Shown: positions 22,394-32,167 of the stretch, in pieces
Layout: each line of letters starts with the position of its first letter
Numbering within the stretch: position 1 is the first letter of the stretch
Source of the DNA: Papiliotrema nemorosa
Taxonomy: Eukaryota > Basidiomycota > Tremellomycetes > Tremellales > Rhynchogastremaceae
Assembly (NCBI GenBank): GCA_032158125.1
Contig: JASKOT010000004.1
Location: 558,001-622,000, forward strand
Direction of reading: 5' to 3'
DNA length: 64,000 nucleotides
Program-made: the position numbers and the translations under genes
The notes under the pieces: model-generated
Database searches by the model: none
Told to the model about the DNA's origin: nothing
What the model saw: the letters and a program-made list of their open reading frames with translations, nothing else

Positions 22394-23368
22394 ATGTCAA
22401 AGCTCAATCCACTAGAATGTCGACTCCCGCTGTCGGTCATGGCGCTGATTGTCGATCAGCTCCGCATTGAACGAGCTCTCAGGCGTTTGGCAACTATGTT
22501 GCGTACTTCAAAGTGGATGTACGAGCTCGCTGGGCCTGCTCTATACAGAAAGTTGGTGTTGGACATGGACAATCGATCCTACTTCAACCTACTCTTGCCC
22601 AGTAGGTATGGTCTGATGTGGAATCAGCTGGGTAGGGAAGCCATCATCGCGGCCGAAAAGGAGAGGAGCGCCTACTACAGCAAGATGGTGAGTTGCAATT
22701 GTCCTAGCTCACCCTTGCAACTTAGTACTCAGGTTTCGCCCTCAGGCCCTATCGCTCACGTCGACCTTCCTTCACTTTTCGATACTTCTCCCAACCCCTC
22801 GATTGGTCCTGATTACGATGAATGGTAGATTTCGCTCAAGATCCGACGCCTTTCGGCTCTACTGTCCCGTGTTACAGAGCTGCATATAGATGATAATATT
22901 CCTATCGTCGACGAACAAGGGGTCTGTGTTTCTGGCAGGACACTACCATGGCCGCTTTGTCCCCTGCGACCGCATGTATCGCTCTTCGTGATCGACGTCC
23001 TATCGATATCTGGGTATTTGAACTCCGTTCTTGATGGAGCAATACTGCATAGCGTCTACGGCCTGAGATATTGGGCGGATCCCAAGGTGTTATGTGTCCA
23101 AGCGTGGCCCGAACATGAAAATGCCATCGACCTATAATCGCTCCCCGACGTCCATGATCGTGTGGTAGCTAAGTCAATCGAGTACCTGTATGCCCATCGT
23201 CATCTACCAAGGTCGATACGATTCCATCAGCCTTCGTGGGTCGGGGATGTAGACTGCAAAGTATGTATGATCCGTAGCTCGATCAAGTCGCCCAAACAGA
23301 CAGCCACATCGTTCTTACCGCATCAGACCACAGGGCTGGATCTGTCTATAAGATTCGAGAATGATTGA
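22394..23368 (+). pseudogene. Decayed tandem copy of the F-box-like gene
   Basis: The 5' part (MSKLNPLECRLPLSVMALIV.., LLRTSKWMYELAGPALYRK-like) aligns with the intact gene at 20725, including the intron at the same place (22688-22732, 45 nt). The frame meets TAG at 22826-22828 exactly where the intact copy has a TCG serine codon (..W-S-I-L-LKIRRLSALL against ..W-stop-I-S-LKIRRLSALL). Similarity then continues in the same frame (CPLRPHVSL, YWADPKVLCVQ) until TAA at 23135-23137, and fragments go on to about 23368. Two in-frame stops and no compensating splice sites point to a pseudogene. A truncated N-terminal protein of about 145 residues could still be made. Confidence 0.72.
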
Positions 23369-23873
23369 TCCCTGCTCGAGGTGGTGGTTGAACATCGGCC
23401 TCATCTGATGAAAGCAATACCTGCACAGTGCTGTCTAGGCCACTGTTCCTTCCTTTGAATGAAGCGGGGACCGACGTATTTAAGACGTTCGATGCGTTGT
23501 CGAGCGATTGTAGACACACCCTTCACGAGCATCAAGGTTTTTCATCTTGCCTAGACGTGAGGTGCCTTTGCTTGAGCCCGCACATAGCAAGCCAAACTTC
23601 GGGCTTTCGGCTGATAAAAGTACTCGAGTACTGTACATGTGTGGCGGAGTGTTTCAGGTGGTTTCATCGCTTTCTCGGCCACTGCTTCTCGCCTGTACTC
23701 CCCCGACCCCCTTGATCGCTGCCGGGCAGCACAACGCGGTGTCTTCGCACATCATCGCATTGAGCCCGAGCAGGAGTACCCCTCTCCCGATCAGATACAT
23801 AAGGAGAAGCATTGCCCGACACATGCATCAATTTCTCCCTCGCACTTTTGACTTTTACCCAACAGTCCCCACC
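23369..23873. other. Intergenic, promoter side of surface protein B
   Basis: About 500 bp with no supportable gene. It ends in a CCACCATG start context for the next gene. Confidence 0.4.
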
Positions 23874-24798
23874 ATGCTTCCGAAATCCATCCTCGTCGCG
23901 ATCTTCGCCCTCTCACTCGTTGGTACTTCCGCTCAGGTCACTCGAGCGTTCCCCTCTGATGTCTCTTCATCGGACGTAGCCCTTACATCCCCGACCACTT
24001 CTGGCTTTCCTGCTGAAAATACCACGACCGCAGGGGACGAAAGCGGAACGGAGATCCATGCAGGACCCGATGGAGGAAGTATCAAGTCTGAGATCCCACT
24101 GCCATGTCTTGTGGGATGTCAAGCTCCCGGATTTGCCCTGACGTAAGTACAGTACAAATTCTGCGATCAGAATTAGAAATCTCGGGGAAACAGCTAAAGA
24201 CAAGGGAATGCGAGGACGATCTCTCGGCTCCAGGATGTGCTGGGTCATGTAATGAGACCATCTACGCGAACCTTGTCGCTTGTCTCGACTGTCTCGCATA
24301 CAATGGTTCTCCCGAGAACGACCCTACAACCGGCGCTTCGGCTATCTTGACTCGGTTCAACGATTTTTGCCAGAAACAAAACGCGACCGTGAGCTTGGTC
24401 GCTGCGATTACCGCAACAGCCACAACAACGTGAGTCCTCGTTACAGTATCATCTCGTCGGGACAGTAGGAAGACGATGACTGATACACAGTGGACCGTTT
24501 GAGACCACTTGGACTGGACCCAATGCGACGCTGGCTACATGGACTGGACTCACGCCTTATGTAACCGACGAGGCATCCACAATCTCTGCCCCTTCGTCGA
24601 GAGCGTCTGATAGATCTCGAGCGGACATTCCTACTTCGGTAAGTCCATGCTCTGGGCTGTGTACGCATCGCTGAACAACAGCGAGTCTCGATTGCTCCTT
24701 CCGCTTCATCGTCTGGTGCGGCTTTGAGAGGTATCTCGGTCGAGGGCAAAGTCGGTCTGACCGGGCTTATGGCCCTTGCCGGATGGCTTTTGGTGTAG
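23874..24798 (+). CDS. Cysteine-rich surface protein B, paralog of the 18340 gene
   Basis: MLPKSILVAIFALSLVGTSA is a signal peptide. After a Ser/Thr-rich part comes the eight-cysteine module CLVGC, TECEDD, GCAGSC, ACLDC and DFCQKQ, then AAITATATTT, a Thr/Ser-rich stretch and a hydrophobic C-terminus (GLTGLMALAGWLLV) consistent with a GPI signal. Introns lie at about 24143-24208 (between the second and third Cys), 24430-24489 (after ..TATTT) and 24640-24681. The first two match the intron sites of protein A. Potential N-glycosylation sites NET and NAT occur in the cysteine module. No known family is recognised; it is not a canonical CFEM domain because the spacing differs. Surface or cell-wall location is inferred. 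Confidence 0.78.
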
Positions 24799-25387
24799 TG
24801 AACGCTTGTCTCCAGGCTCATCGTTGATAGATTGTGGACAATGCCGGACAGTCATGTGGAGGAAGTAGAGTCATGTCATTCCATGCGAAGTAGTATGCTC
24901 ACTCATCTTCCCGAAGCGTAGACCGGTTGCTCTTGAGCATAACGCCTTCGGCACAAGATACATTGCACTGATGTTGCACAGACGCCAGGCTTGATTTCCG
25001 CAATCCAGTCGATGCGATACAAAGGTCCGACTGTTTACCGAGTGCGATATTTGAGACACGCAAATGATCGTGATCTCGTAGAATCAGCTTGTCCCGCGTT
25101 GCAGGACCACTCACACTCCTCACACATGTCCCATACTCTTCTTCCCCTTGTCTCAAATGCCTGACGGTCATTTTGCACCTGCTGATTGAGCTGAGCCCAA
25201 TTACCTGGCAATGTTGGGACTGTTCTTTCACGTCTGGCCCCTTGGCGTTCGAAAGCCGACCCATCGCCACCCCAACACGCTCCCATATACAGGCCGTCAA
25301 TTCACGCCATCCCCACCGGAAAGTGCTGTGTCTTGTAGATTGACCTTGTGAAGCCCATAATCACACTTGTTGTTACCTTGCACGAAG
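24799..25387. other. Intergenic
   Basis: About 590 bp between surface protein B and the next orphan. Minus-strand ORFs here look like chance. Nothing else is recognised. Confidence 0.4.
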
Positions 25388-26170
25388 ATGAGTCTCTCAC
25401 TCAGCAAAGCCTTGACCAGCAAATCGTGGTGGAAGACCAAGTCGAAAGACACCTGGAAAAGCATACGCAACTGGTCGTGTTTCAACGGCTCGCTTCTCAG
25501 CGATAACGACACGGTTTGCGGGCTGGACCACTCTGACCTACCCTATGGCAAGTGGGGATCTGAGGTTGAGCTCACACGCCCACCGACCGCTCACCTGCCG
25601 CCAGACAGTCTAAGATCTGGCAGCGCCGGAACATTGTGTCTCACCAATGAGACTCGTCCTGCTCAGCTGCCTAACGGAGCTTACGGCTCTCACCAAGCAC
25701 AAAAATCAGACCGATCACTGGATTCTGTCTCGGACGTCTCTGCCCATGATGGGGATGTTAGACCAGCCCTTCCTTTTGACCCGGCGTACGAATCCAAGAT
25801 TACCACGCTCCAAGAGATGCTGGAGACCCTGCCGGAGACGGCGACGGAGAGAAGCTTCATACAAGAACCTCTGCGCAAACTGATGGCAGCTTCTACGGAG
25901 AATGAACGAGGAGCCGCCGGGATGTATGCCATGATCCAATTTGAGAGTCTCACGGAGCGATTTCCGAAGTTCCGTACCGCGGATCGACTGAGGGGCATGG
26001 GTTTCTCCGAATACCTCGTCCCTATCCCTTCATCTAACGGAGAGCAAACGCTTTCAAATGCCGAAGAGGTCACTAAGTCACAAGATAATGAGCATCGCAG
26101 TGATGATACACGAGCGGGGAGCCAAAGTCGATCGAGCAGTTCCAAAGCTGCCAAAGTGCTGGGCTTGTGA
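25388..26170 (+). CDS. Orphan intracellular protein, single exon
   Basis: An open frame of 260 codons starts MSLSLSKALTSKSWWKTKSK and ends ..SSSSKAAKVLGL. A Ser/Pro-rich N-terminal half is followed by a probably helical region (KITTLQEMLETLPETATERS.., FESLTERFPKFRTADRLRG, about residues 140-205) and a Ser/Arg-rich tail. There is no signal peptide, membrane span or motif I recognise. The open frame is long for chance and has gene-like codon use, but homologs are unknown to me. It belongs to the accessory island between conserved genes. Confidence 0.5.
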   Translation: MSLSLSKALTSKSWWKTKSKDTWKSIRNWSCFNGSLLSDNDTVCGLDHSDLPYGKWGSEVELTRPPTAHLPPDSLRSGSAGTLCLTNETRPAQLPNGAYGSHQAQKSDRSLDSVSDVSAHDGDVRPALPFDPAYESKITTLQEMLETLPETATERSFIQEPLRKLMAASTENERGAAGMYAMIQFESLTERFPKFRTADRLRGMGFSEYLVPIPSSNGEQTLSNAEEVTKSQDNEHRSDDTRAGSQSRSSSSKAAKVLGL

Positions 26171-26500
26171 GAACAGGATGAGAGACTGCGCTCTCGATGC
26201 GTTGCTTCTGCATGACATTGCCTCGAATGCATCAGTATCGATGTGTGACTGTACATAATGTTCGATTACGAGCATGCATTCCTGCAGATCTCCGTAAAAA
26301 GGCTTTCTTTCGATCGTTCTTGTCGCAACGCGTATGACTTACTCTCCCTTTCTCGTTACTCCCCTAAATCGCGTACTGTACTAGCACATAGCTGCAAGAC
26401 TTCCATACTCGACTCCGATCAGAAAAAGTAAAGCTCCTCTTCTTGAGGGTTCTTAGATAACGTCAACATATTATCGCCTCAACTCTACAGATCCCAAGAC
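26171..26500. other. Intergenic
   Basis: About 330 bp with no gene. The half nearest 26501 is pyrimidine-rich. Confidence 0.4.
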
Positions 26501-27244
26501 ATGCCATGGTCACCAAAGACACCTACTCAAGATACCCAGCGCTCTTCTAAGAACGGCTCGCCGATACTGAATCGCATCCAAGATTTAAGTCGAGCGCTGT
26601 TTGGCGCCACTCAAAGCACGAGTATCGAGGAGTTGCCGTCGACAGCATACATTCATGACACCGATACTTGTGAATGCGTCTTTTCTTCTGACAAAGACAG
26701 AGCCATCCACGACTATACAGTGGAAGTGGCCAGTCGCCTGAAGGCTGACTTGTCCTCGTGGCCTAATGTGCTCCGCGGTACACTACCAAACCTCTGGAGG
26801 TTGTACTACTACATCACGGACAAAGTCTCAGACTCGGAATTCGATCCTGGTCAACTCAGCAACGATGACAGATTTCATATCCTATTCGCCTTGACCGAAA
26901 AAGACGAAGGGAAGTCTGTTTACACTTGTCCCGAAAAGATAAACGCGCAACAAATGTATATGTCTTCCCTCAATCTCTTAGGATATTCGGCCACGACATT
27001 ACGAAACACCATGTTGATCGAGAGGAGTTTGCAGCGATTGAGGGGTTCTCTCAATCCGACTGAGCACTCCGACGTCATCAACCTCATCAATGACAGGCTC
27101 GAAAAGGTGAGGGAGGAACTCAAAAACCCTGGCGGGCGGGAGATTCAGATGAGCGAGCTGGATGACACTCTGAGTGATATCACCAAGCGGTATCCTGGAG
27201 TCGAGGAGCACATAGGTGAGTTCTGGAGGAAGTGGCAAGTGTGA
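26501..27244 (+). CDS. Orphan protein, about 247 residues
   Basis: The frame opens MPWSPKTPTQDTQRSSKNGS and runs to ..GEFWRKWQV. A polar N-terminus is followed by a helical-looking region (NVLRGTLPNLWRLYYYITDK, SLNLLGYSATTLRNTMLIER and SDVINLINDRLEKVREELKN). No domain is recognised. A strong GTGAGT donor lies just before the stop (after ..EEHI), so the last residues may be replaced by a downstream exon. A frame at about 27380-27550 encodes a hydrophobic end (SFVALAAVVSAAVLIWDLL), but I could not join it in phase through that donor. Single-exon form reported. Part of the accessory island. Confidence 0.48.
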   Translation: MPWSPKTPTQDTQRSSKNGSPILNRIQDLSRALFGATQSTSIEELPSTAYIHDTDTCECVFSSDKDRAIHDYTVEVASRLKADLSSWPNVLRGTLPNLWRLYYYITDKVSDSEFDPGQLSNDDRFHILFALTEKDEGKSVYTCPEKINAQQMYMSSLNLLGYSATTLRNTMLIERSLQRLRGSLNPTEHSDVINLINDRLEKVREELKNPGGREIQMSELDDTLSDITKRYPGVEEHIGEFWRKWQV

Positions 27245-27721
27245 TTAGTAGCTGCGAGACCGAATTTACTCGCGAGAAGTCTGCTAGACACGCAGGGAGA
27301 CGAACATGCTAGTCGGTTGTCGATGCGATACAGTGTGTCGTTCAGTGTCTGCATAGTGATCTGGTTTCTCTGTACACAGGACTTTTGAGGAGTACAACAC
27401 CCGAACGACAGATACCCAGAGTCCTCGTATTGTGTCTCCGTTGACCTCAGATACAATACACGAGGCCCTGTCTTTCGTTGCACTCGCAGCCGTTGTCAGC
27501 GCGGCAGTATTGATTTGGGATCTACTGTGGCCACTGCAATTTCTTTCATGACTGGATGGAAAGATTGTCAAGCCCAACTTGGGCAAAATCGTCGATCCTG
27601 TATGATCCTCTATCACTCTGCCGTCCTTTCACTGTCTCGAACAAAGGGGGACTCCCACTGACCCATCACACAGATGTGTAAGCTCGGTAGGTTGTTCAAC
27701 CTGAACACTTAAGTATCTCGA
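27245..27721. other. Intergenic, possible 3' exon of the preceding orphan
   Basis: About 480 bp. It contains an open stretch with a hydrophobic segment at about 27470-27550 that could be a C-terminal membrane span of an unannotated exon. Otherwise it is the promoter of the next gene. Confidence 0.3.
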
Positions 27722-28864
27722 ATGGACATGCAACTCCCGGCGGAGATCCTGCAACAAGTCCTATCTCATCTCAAGGCTGCCCGCGCATTCTCAACTCTCG
27801 GAAGCTTCAGTCAATGTAATCACCTCTTCTACGCCGTCGCAATGCCAACCCTATACGAGACTCACAAACTCCGAGATGATCTCGACTATATCCGTTTAGT
27901 GAATACTCACAGGGAATCACAATCCAGGCGAAGACCGTCTCCACTCGACTGCATCAAGCACCTTCAGATCGCTCACTTCCCTTCTGCCACACTTTGTGCG
28001 CGTATAGCGGAACAAACCCAAGCTGTACCGCTACTTCCAAACGTTCATACCCTTATGTTCACTCTGGCAAGCTGTCACTCTATCCGATGGGGACTGATGC
28101 ATCGATATCGCCACACTTCTTCCTTGGCCACTTCGACGCAGCGCATCTCGGGAAACGATCTGATCCTCCAATTCTCCCGAATTGCCAAACCTTCAGTGCT
28201 CTGCGTTCGGCTGAACCATTATTCCGTCTTTGATAGAGATTGGCACATCTTCTTTCAGACGGTCTGTACGCTTTGGAAAGATCGACTGAAGCACGTGTAT
28301 ATCCATGGCATGGAGTATTGGCTGAAGGCTTTTGTCCCTGGGATCCCGCATGATGTGTTCCTGGACATCGACAATGTACCTTATAGACCTGGGACGGGAT
28401 TGATGGTCGCTCAAGGATCGGCAGAAAACCGGTCACAATGCGTCGAAACTTGGGCAGAGGTTTTATGCTCGATGATCCAAGATAGCCTTGAGCGAGACGC
28501 TCAGCAGGAGGAGGGGTCGGACAGTGGGACCACCTGGACTCTGCACTGTCCAGGAGCGAGACTGATAGAGATCTTGGAGTCAGAAGAGATACTCGAGCAC
28601 AAGCTCAGAGTAAAGTGTGGACCGCTGTACGAGAGGCAAATAGGGAATGACCCTCCCCTTCTGAGATTCGTCACAGCCGAAGCGATCCCGTGCGGTGTTT
28701 GTGGTGGTAGGTGGCTACCGAACACACTTGCCGTAGATGGATCGAGACTGATCTGTCAGACACCGCCCCACGTACCGCCCCTCGAAGAAGACCAATCATG
28801 GCAGCGTCTTAATCACCATTGGCTTTCAAGCACTCGTATTCGGGGAGGACCTTCATCGAGATAG
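27722..28864 (+). CDS. F-box-like protein, intronless
   Basis: The protein begins MDMQLPAEILQQVLSHLKAA, which fits the LPxEIxxxIxxxL pattern of F-box domains (residues 4-45), followed by CNHLFYAVAMPTLYETHKL, the usual continuation in fungal F-box-like proteins. The remaining 330 residues are family-specific, with a possible zinc-binding pair CGVCGGRW near the C-terminus (about residue 325) and a single further Cys. It is intronless, unlike the F-box-like gene at 20725, and its sequence is not close to that gene. The likely role is substrate recognition in an SCF ubiquitin ligase; this is inferred from the F-box only. Confidence 0.62.
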   Translation: MDMQLPAEILQQVLSHLKAARAFSTLGSFSQCNHLFYAVAMPTLYETHKLRDDLDYIRLVNTHRESQSRRRPSPLDCIKHLQIAHFPSATLCARIAEQTQAVPLLPNVHTLMFTLASCHSIRWGLMHRYRHTSSLATSTQRISGNDLILQFSRIAKPSVLCVRLNHYSVFDRDWHIFFQTVCTLWKDRLKHVYIHGMEYWLKAFVPGIPHDVFLDIDNVPYRPGTGLMVAQGSAENRSQCVETWAEVLCSMIQDSLERDAQQEEGSDSGTTWTLHCPGARLIEILESEEILEHKLRVKCGPLYERQIGNDPPLLRFVTAEAIPCGVCGGRWLPNTLAVDGSRLICQTPPHVPPLEEDQSWQRLNHHWLSSTRIRGGPSSR

Positions 28865-28920
28865 CATTCTGCATCGTCATTGATTTACAAAGATAATTCC
28901 ACTAGTGACAACCCTCTTTA

Positions 28921-30743
28921 TTACCTTTTCCCAGCAGGTCGAGGTCTGGCAAAACCACCCCCTCCACCAGCTCCTACTCTGGGTCCGAATGCATCAAATG
29001 CTCGCCTGATGTTCTCCTTACTGTCTCCTTCATCTCCAGGTGTAGCACTGACGGGCGTGGTCACTTCTGAAGCGGGGAGCGGGATCTGAGTCGCTGATCG
29101 AATGGGCAATTTTGTAGGTGTCGGTCTGGGTCGACCAAAAGCACCCCCAAATGGAGTCGCTTGTCCGCCTGATGGGACGCCGGAGCTGAACGGCGCGCTC
29201 GACGATGTTTGGGTAGTTGGTGTAGGGAGGGACGACGAATGAGTCGGCTTGCTGGGGCCCAAGGCGGACTTAAGATGCCCTTCATCCAGGTCGGAAATGT
29301 CCGACGTCTCGAGCTGAAGGTGAGCTTGGGGTATGCAAGCAATAAAGAGGGAAGCGCTCACTTTTCCAGAGATCTCCAAGCCTGCCTTGTCCTGAGCGTC
29401 CTGTTGCATACCTCGGACTCCGCTGGAGTAGACCATCCGGAACTTGATAGGACTACCAGAAGGACAGGTGTAGATGAACAGCACTCTGCCTTTGCCTTTT
29501 GGTGCAGCAGCCAGGTCCACTGGACTAGTCTGCTTGACCTCGGGCACCTCAGTATTCTCCTTTGGCCCTTCTTCAGATTCCTCGGGTTTTTCCGCAGTAC
29601 CAGTCGTCTCGCTCTCTGGCTCAGCGGCAGGCGCCACAGATGGAGTCACCAATCGAGCTCCACCTTGAGAAGCCTGGAAAGTATCTCTCGTCGATGGCTG
29701 AGCCGGTTTGAGCGTGGGAACATTTGCAGGTGGTGGAGTGGGGAAGGAGTAGAAGGTATAGCTGGGCGATTTGGGCGGTAATTTGGCAGCGAGTTGTGAC
29801 GGTTTGCACGATTCGGAAGTGAGGAGTGATATCGCCCCAGGATCTGAAGCTGGAATTTCCTACCGCTGTCAGCTGATTCTGTGCTCACGCAACATCCAGC
29901 TCACAAGTACGACGATCCACCCATCATCGCTTCGCTCGGCCACCTTGTTCAGAGCTTGTTGAACCCCGTCGCCCCACTTGAACTTGCCTCCTAGTCCTAC
30001 TATAGCCTTCCTACGATTCGCTTCCGTCTGAGGATCCAGTGCAGCACGTTTCGCCTCCAATGCTTCAGCTTCTCGAACTTCTGCCAGTGCCGCTTCGGAA
30101 GCGGAAAGAGGTGGTGGGGAAGCTAAGTGATTCAGATGGGCGGATAAGGCCGAGGGAGTAAGGTCCTTCTAATCGTAAGTTTGGCTCAGTGATCTTCAAC
30201 CTCACGATAGAGGTTGCGAACCAGTCATGCTTAAAGTTATTGGCACCGAGAGCCTTCAAGAGACCAGCTCGAGAACTCGCTTGGAGCATCTTGGCTCGTA
30301 CCTGAAAGTCAGCTTGCTCAAGGAGCACGAAGGGGTAGATAACTCACTCCAGCATCATCCGGAACGAAAGTGATCATCATCCATTCGTGCTTTCCCATTT
30401 CCTTGCTGTCGAGACGATAAGCAAAACTGGCTGGGGTTTTGGGTGAAGGGAGAGTCGCAGGCAGCTCGGCAATATCGTCCTTGAACGACCCTTTTGGCGG
30501 GACAGAGGTGAGATGCTTGAAAGATTCTGACGATCAGCATCACGAATCTCAGTTTTGGTTCATCATAGAGAGGACGTTGCCAAGACGAGTTTTGACAAGT
30601 TCGCATGTCGAGTCACAGGCTGAAGTCCACTCACCCCCCTCGATCACAAACACCAACGCTCGAGTGTTCGACGCATCGCTCACAGCGCTTGAGAAGGCAC
30701 TCTTGAGGTCATCGGGCACCTTGATACCGGAAGGAGCGGACAT
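28921..30743 (-). CDS. TWF1: Twinfilin (two ADF-H domains)
   Basis: Twinfilin binds actin monomers and caps filament ends in the cortical cytoskeleton. The start at 30743 gives MSAPSGIKVPDDLKSAFSSA, the first ADF-homology domain, continuing with RALVFVIEGESLKHL, EWMMITFVPDDAGVRAKMLQ and KALGANNFKHDWFATS. The second domain includes GKFKWGDGVQQALNKV.., then KGRVLFIYTCPSGSPIKFRM, VYSSGVRGMQQDAQDKAGLE and GKLETSD. The C-terminal tail is Pro/Ser/Gly-rich (..GGGGGFARPRPAGKR), longer than in yeast twinfilin. Introns of about 50-70 nt interrupt it near 30630-30515, 30340, 30200, 29900 and 29310. It is divergent from the IMPACT-like gene, with 230 bp between starts. Confidence 0.88.
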
Positions 30744-30973
30744 GTCGAGCTCAGAGACGCGTTCTTTGCTGGGTGAGGGGTTGAGAAAGGGAGATGAGAG
30801 ATGCTGGCAACGAGGTTCCGGAGGGGCCCAAGCCATGACGTCGCTTTTCGGATCCGAACTCGTCCAACCCCCCTCGCATTCACTGAGCAGCATCACCTAT
30901 GCATTAGACACATCTAAGAGGCCGTAGTCAAAGTCACTAGGAAGGTGTAGACGCCAGCAAACACTGACGAATC

Positions 30974-32009
30974 ATGTCTCGGACGAAGCGAGCGGCTTCA
31001 CCGAATGATGGCGTGTCCAAGGCATCTCGACCCGACCTCTCTCCTCCTCGACCGCAATCCCTCCATGCCTGGTTACACCCCGATACCCCTGCACCACTTC
31101 TTACCCACTCTCCTCCGCTACATGAATCAACCTCCACCTTTCTGTCCTTCTCCATTTCTTTCGTTGCTCCCTCGCACATCACGTCCGAAGCGACATTGAC
31201 AAAAGAGGTGAGGCGGATGGTACGAGAGCTCAATGTGGTTGCGCATGTAGGTGAACAGCTTGCACAGAGCGACGATGGAGCATTCTCGGACGGTATGGGG
31301 AAAACTACCAATTCAAAGGGGAAGGAAAGGGTTCGCGAGCCTGATCATAGGATGTGGGCAGTAAGAACTCTGGTCCTGAAAGAAGGCAGGGATGGCACCA
31401 AGGGAGAGGACGATTATCAGGTATGCTGGATCATCTTATGCGTCGTATCGTGAAAAACCGCTGACGGAACAGCTGATCGAGTCTTTCAATGACGATGGCG
31501 AGAAATTTGGTGGAGAGAGGGTGCTGAAAATTCTGAAAGACGAGCGGGCAGTAGATGTCTTGACGATATGTTGCCGATGGGTGAGTTAGCCTTTCCGCTA
31601 CCTGTCACCACAGCTGATAGAAGTATGGTGGAGACATGATAGGAGTGAGCAGATCCCTTGTGGAGTAGCCCTGACATTGCAGCCTGTCCGATTCCAGCAC
31701 ATTGGTCTTACTGCCAAAACGTCAATTCAAGCTCTGGACAGATTATCTACCTTGCGGGATCTACGACAGGGTATCGAGGACTTAGACAAGGAGATTGAAT
31801 CCCTTCGAAGAACCATTAATGGAAAGCCGACCGAGAGCATCGCTTCCCAAGGGGGTCAGAGCAAGAACGTCGGGAAATACGATGACATCGATGATGTGCC
31901 CCGGTTACAGAGGCTATTAGGGGCCCGGGAGAAGACCAAAACTGCACTAGAGGGACGAGTAGGATGGGCAACGGTCGAGAAGGCCAGAAATGAAGGTGAA
32001 ACAGGGTGA
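30974..32009 (+). CDS. IMPACT/YIH1-family protein (UPF0029 domain)
   Basis: The N-terminal part (MSRTKRAASPNDGVSK..) is basic and Ser/Pro-rich. The conserved domain then follows: MWAVRTLVLKEG, QLIESFNDDGEKFGGERVLKIL, DVLTICCRWYGGDMIGPVRFQHI, which matches the Impact N-terminal/UPF0029 signature (DDGEK.GG.R and RWYGG..LGP.RF). The last third is a predicted coiled coil (LRQGIEDLDKEIESLRRTIN). IMPACT/Yih1 restrains the eIF2-alpha kinase Gcn2 by competing for Gcn1, but this protein lacks an evident RWD domain, so the exact role is open. Introns lie near 31420-31471, 31580-31623 and 31645-31681. A GGTGAGA donor just before the stop at 32009 could add further coiled coil (..SRLERLEAKGQSLKE). Homology is good, 3' end uncertain. 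Confidence 0.75.
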
Positions 32010-32167
32010 GAAAGGAAAGAATGCCCGGTGACAAGGGTGGGGCACACAGCAATCGATCAGATCTCGGCTGGAACGCCTCGAGGCGAAAGGACAGTCCTTG
32101 AAGGAGTCTTTCTCGTGTTCTACAACTTTTGGCTACTCGTACTATCCTTGTCGACCTGTGATCCATC

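Noticed and set aside
22803..22828. Treating the first stop of the F-box copy as part of an intron (GTCCTGAT..GGTAG)
   Set aside because: The span would be only about 23 nt, far below the intron sizes seen in this window, and the intact paralog has coding sequence there.
30439..30927. Plus-strand 162-codon ORF over the twinfilin N-terminus
   Set aside because: It overlaps clear minus-strand ADF-H exons and has no features of its own.
32010..32167. Fusion of the IMPACT-like gene to the transporter through a continuous frame
   Set aside because: The frame continues only by chance across the transporter's first exon; the transporter has its own ATG, exon 1 and phase-matched intron as in copy 2.
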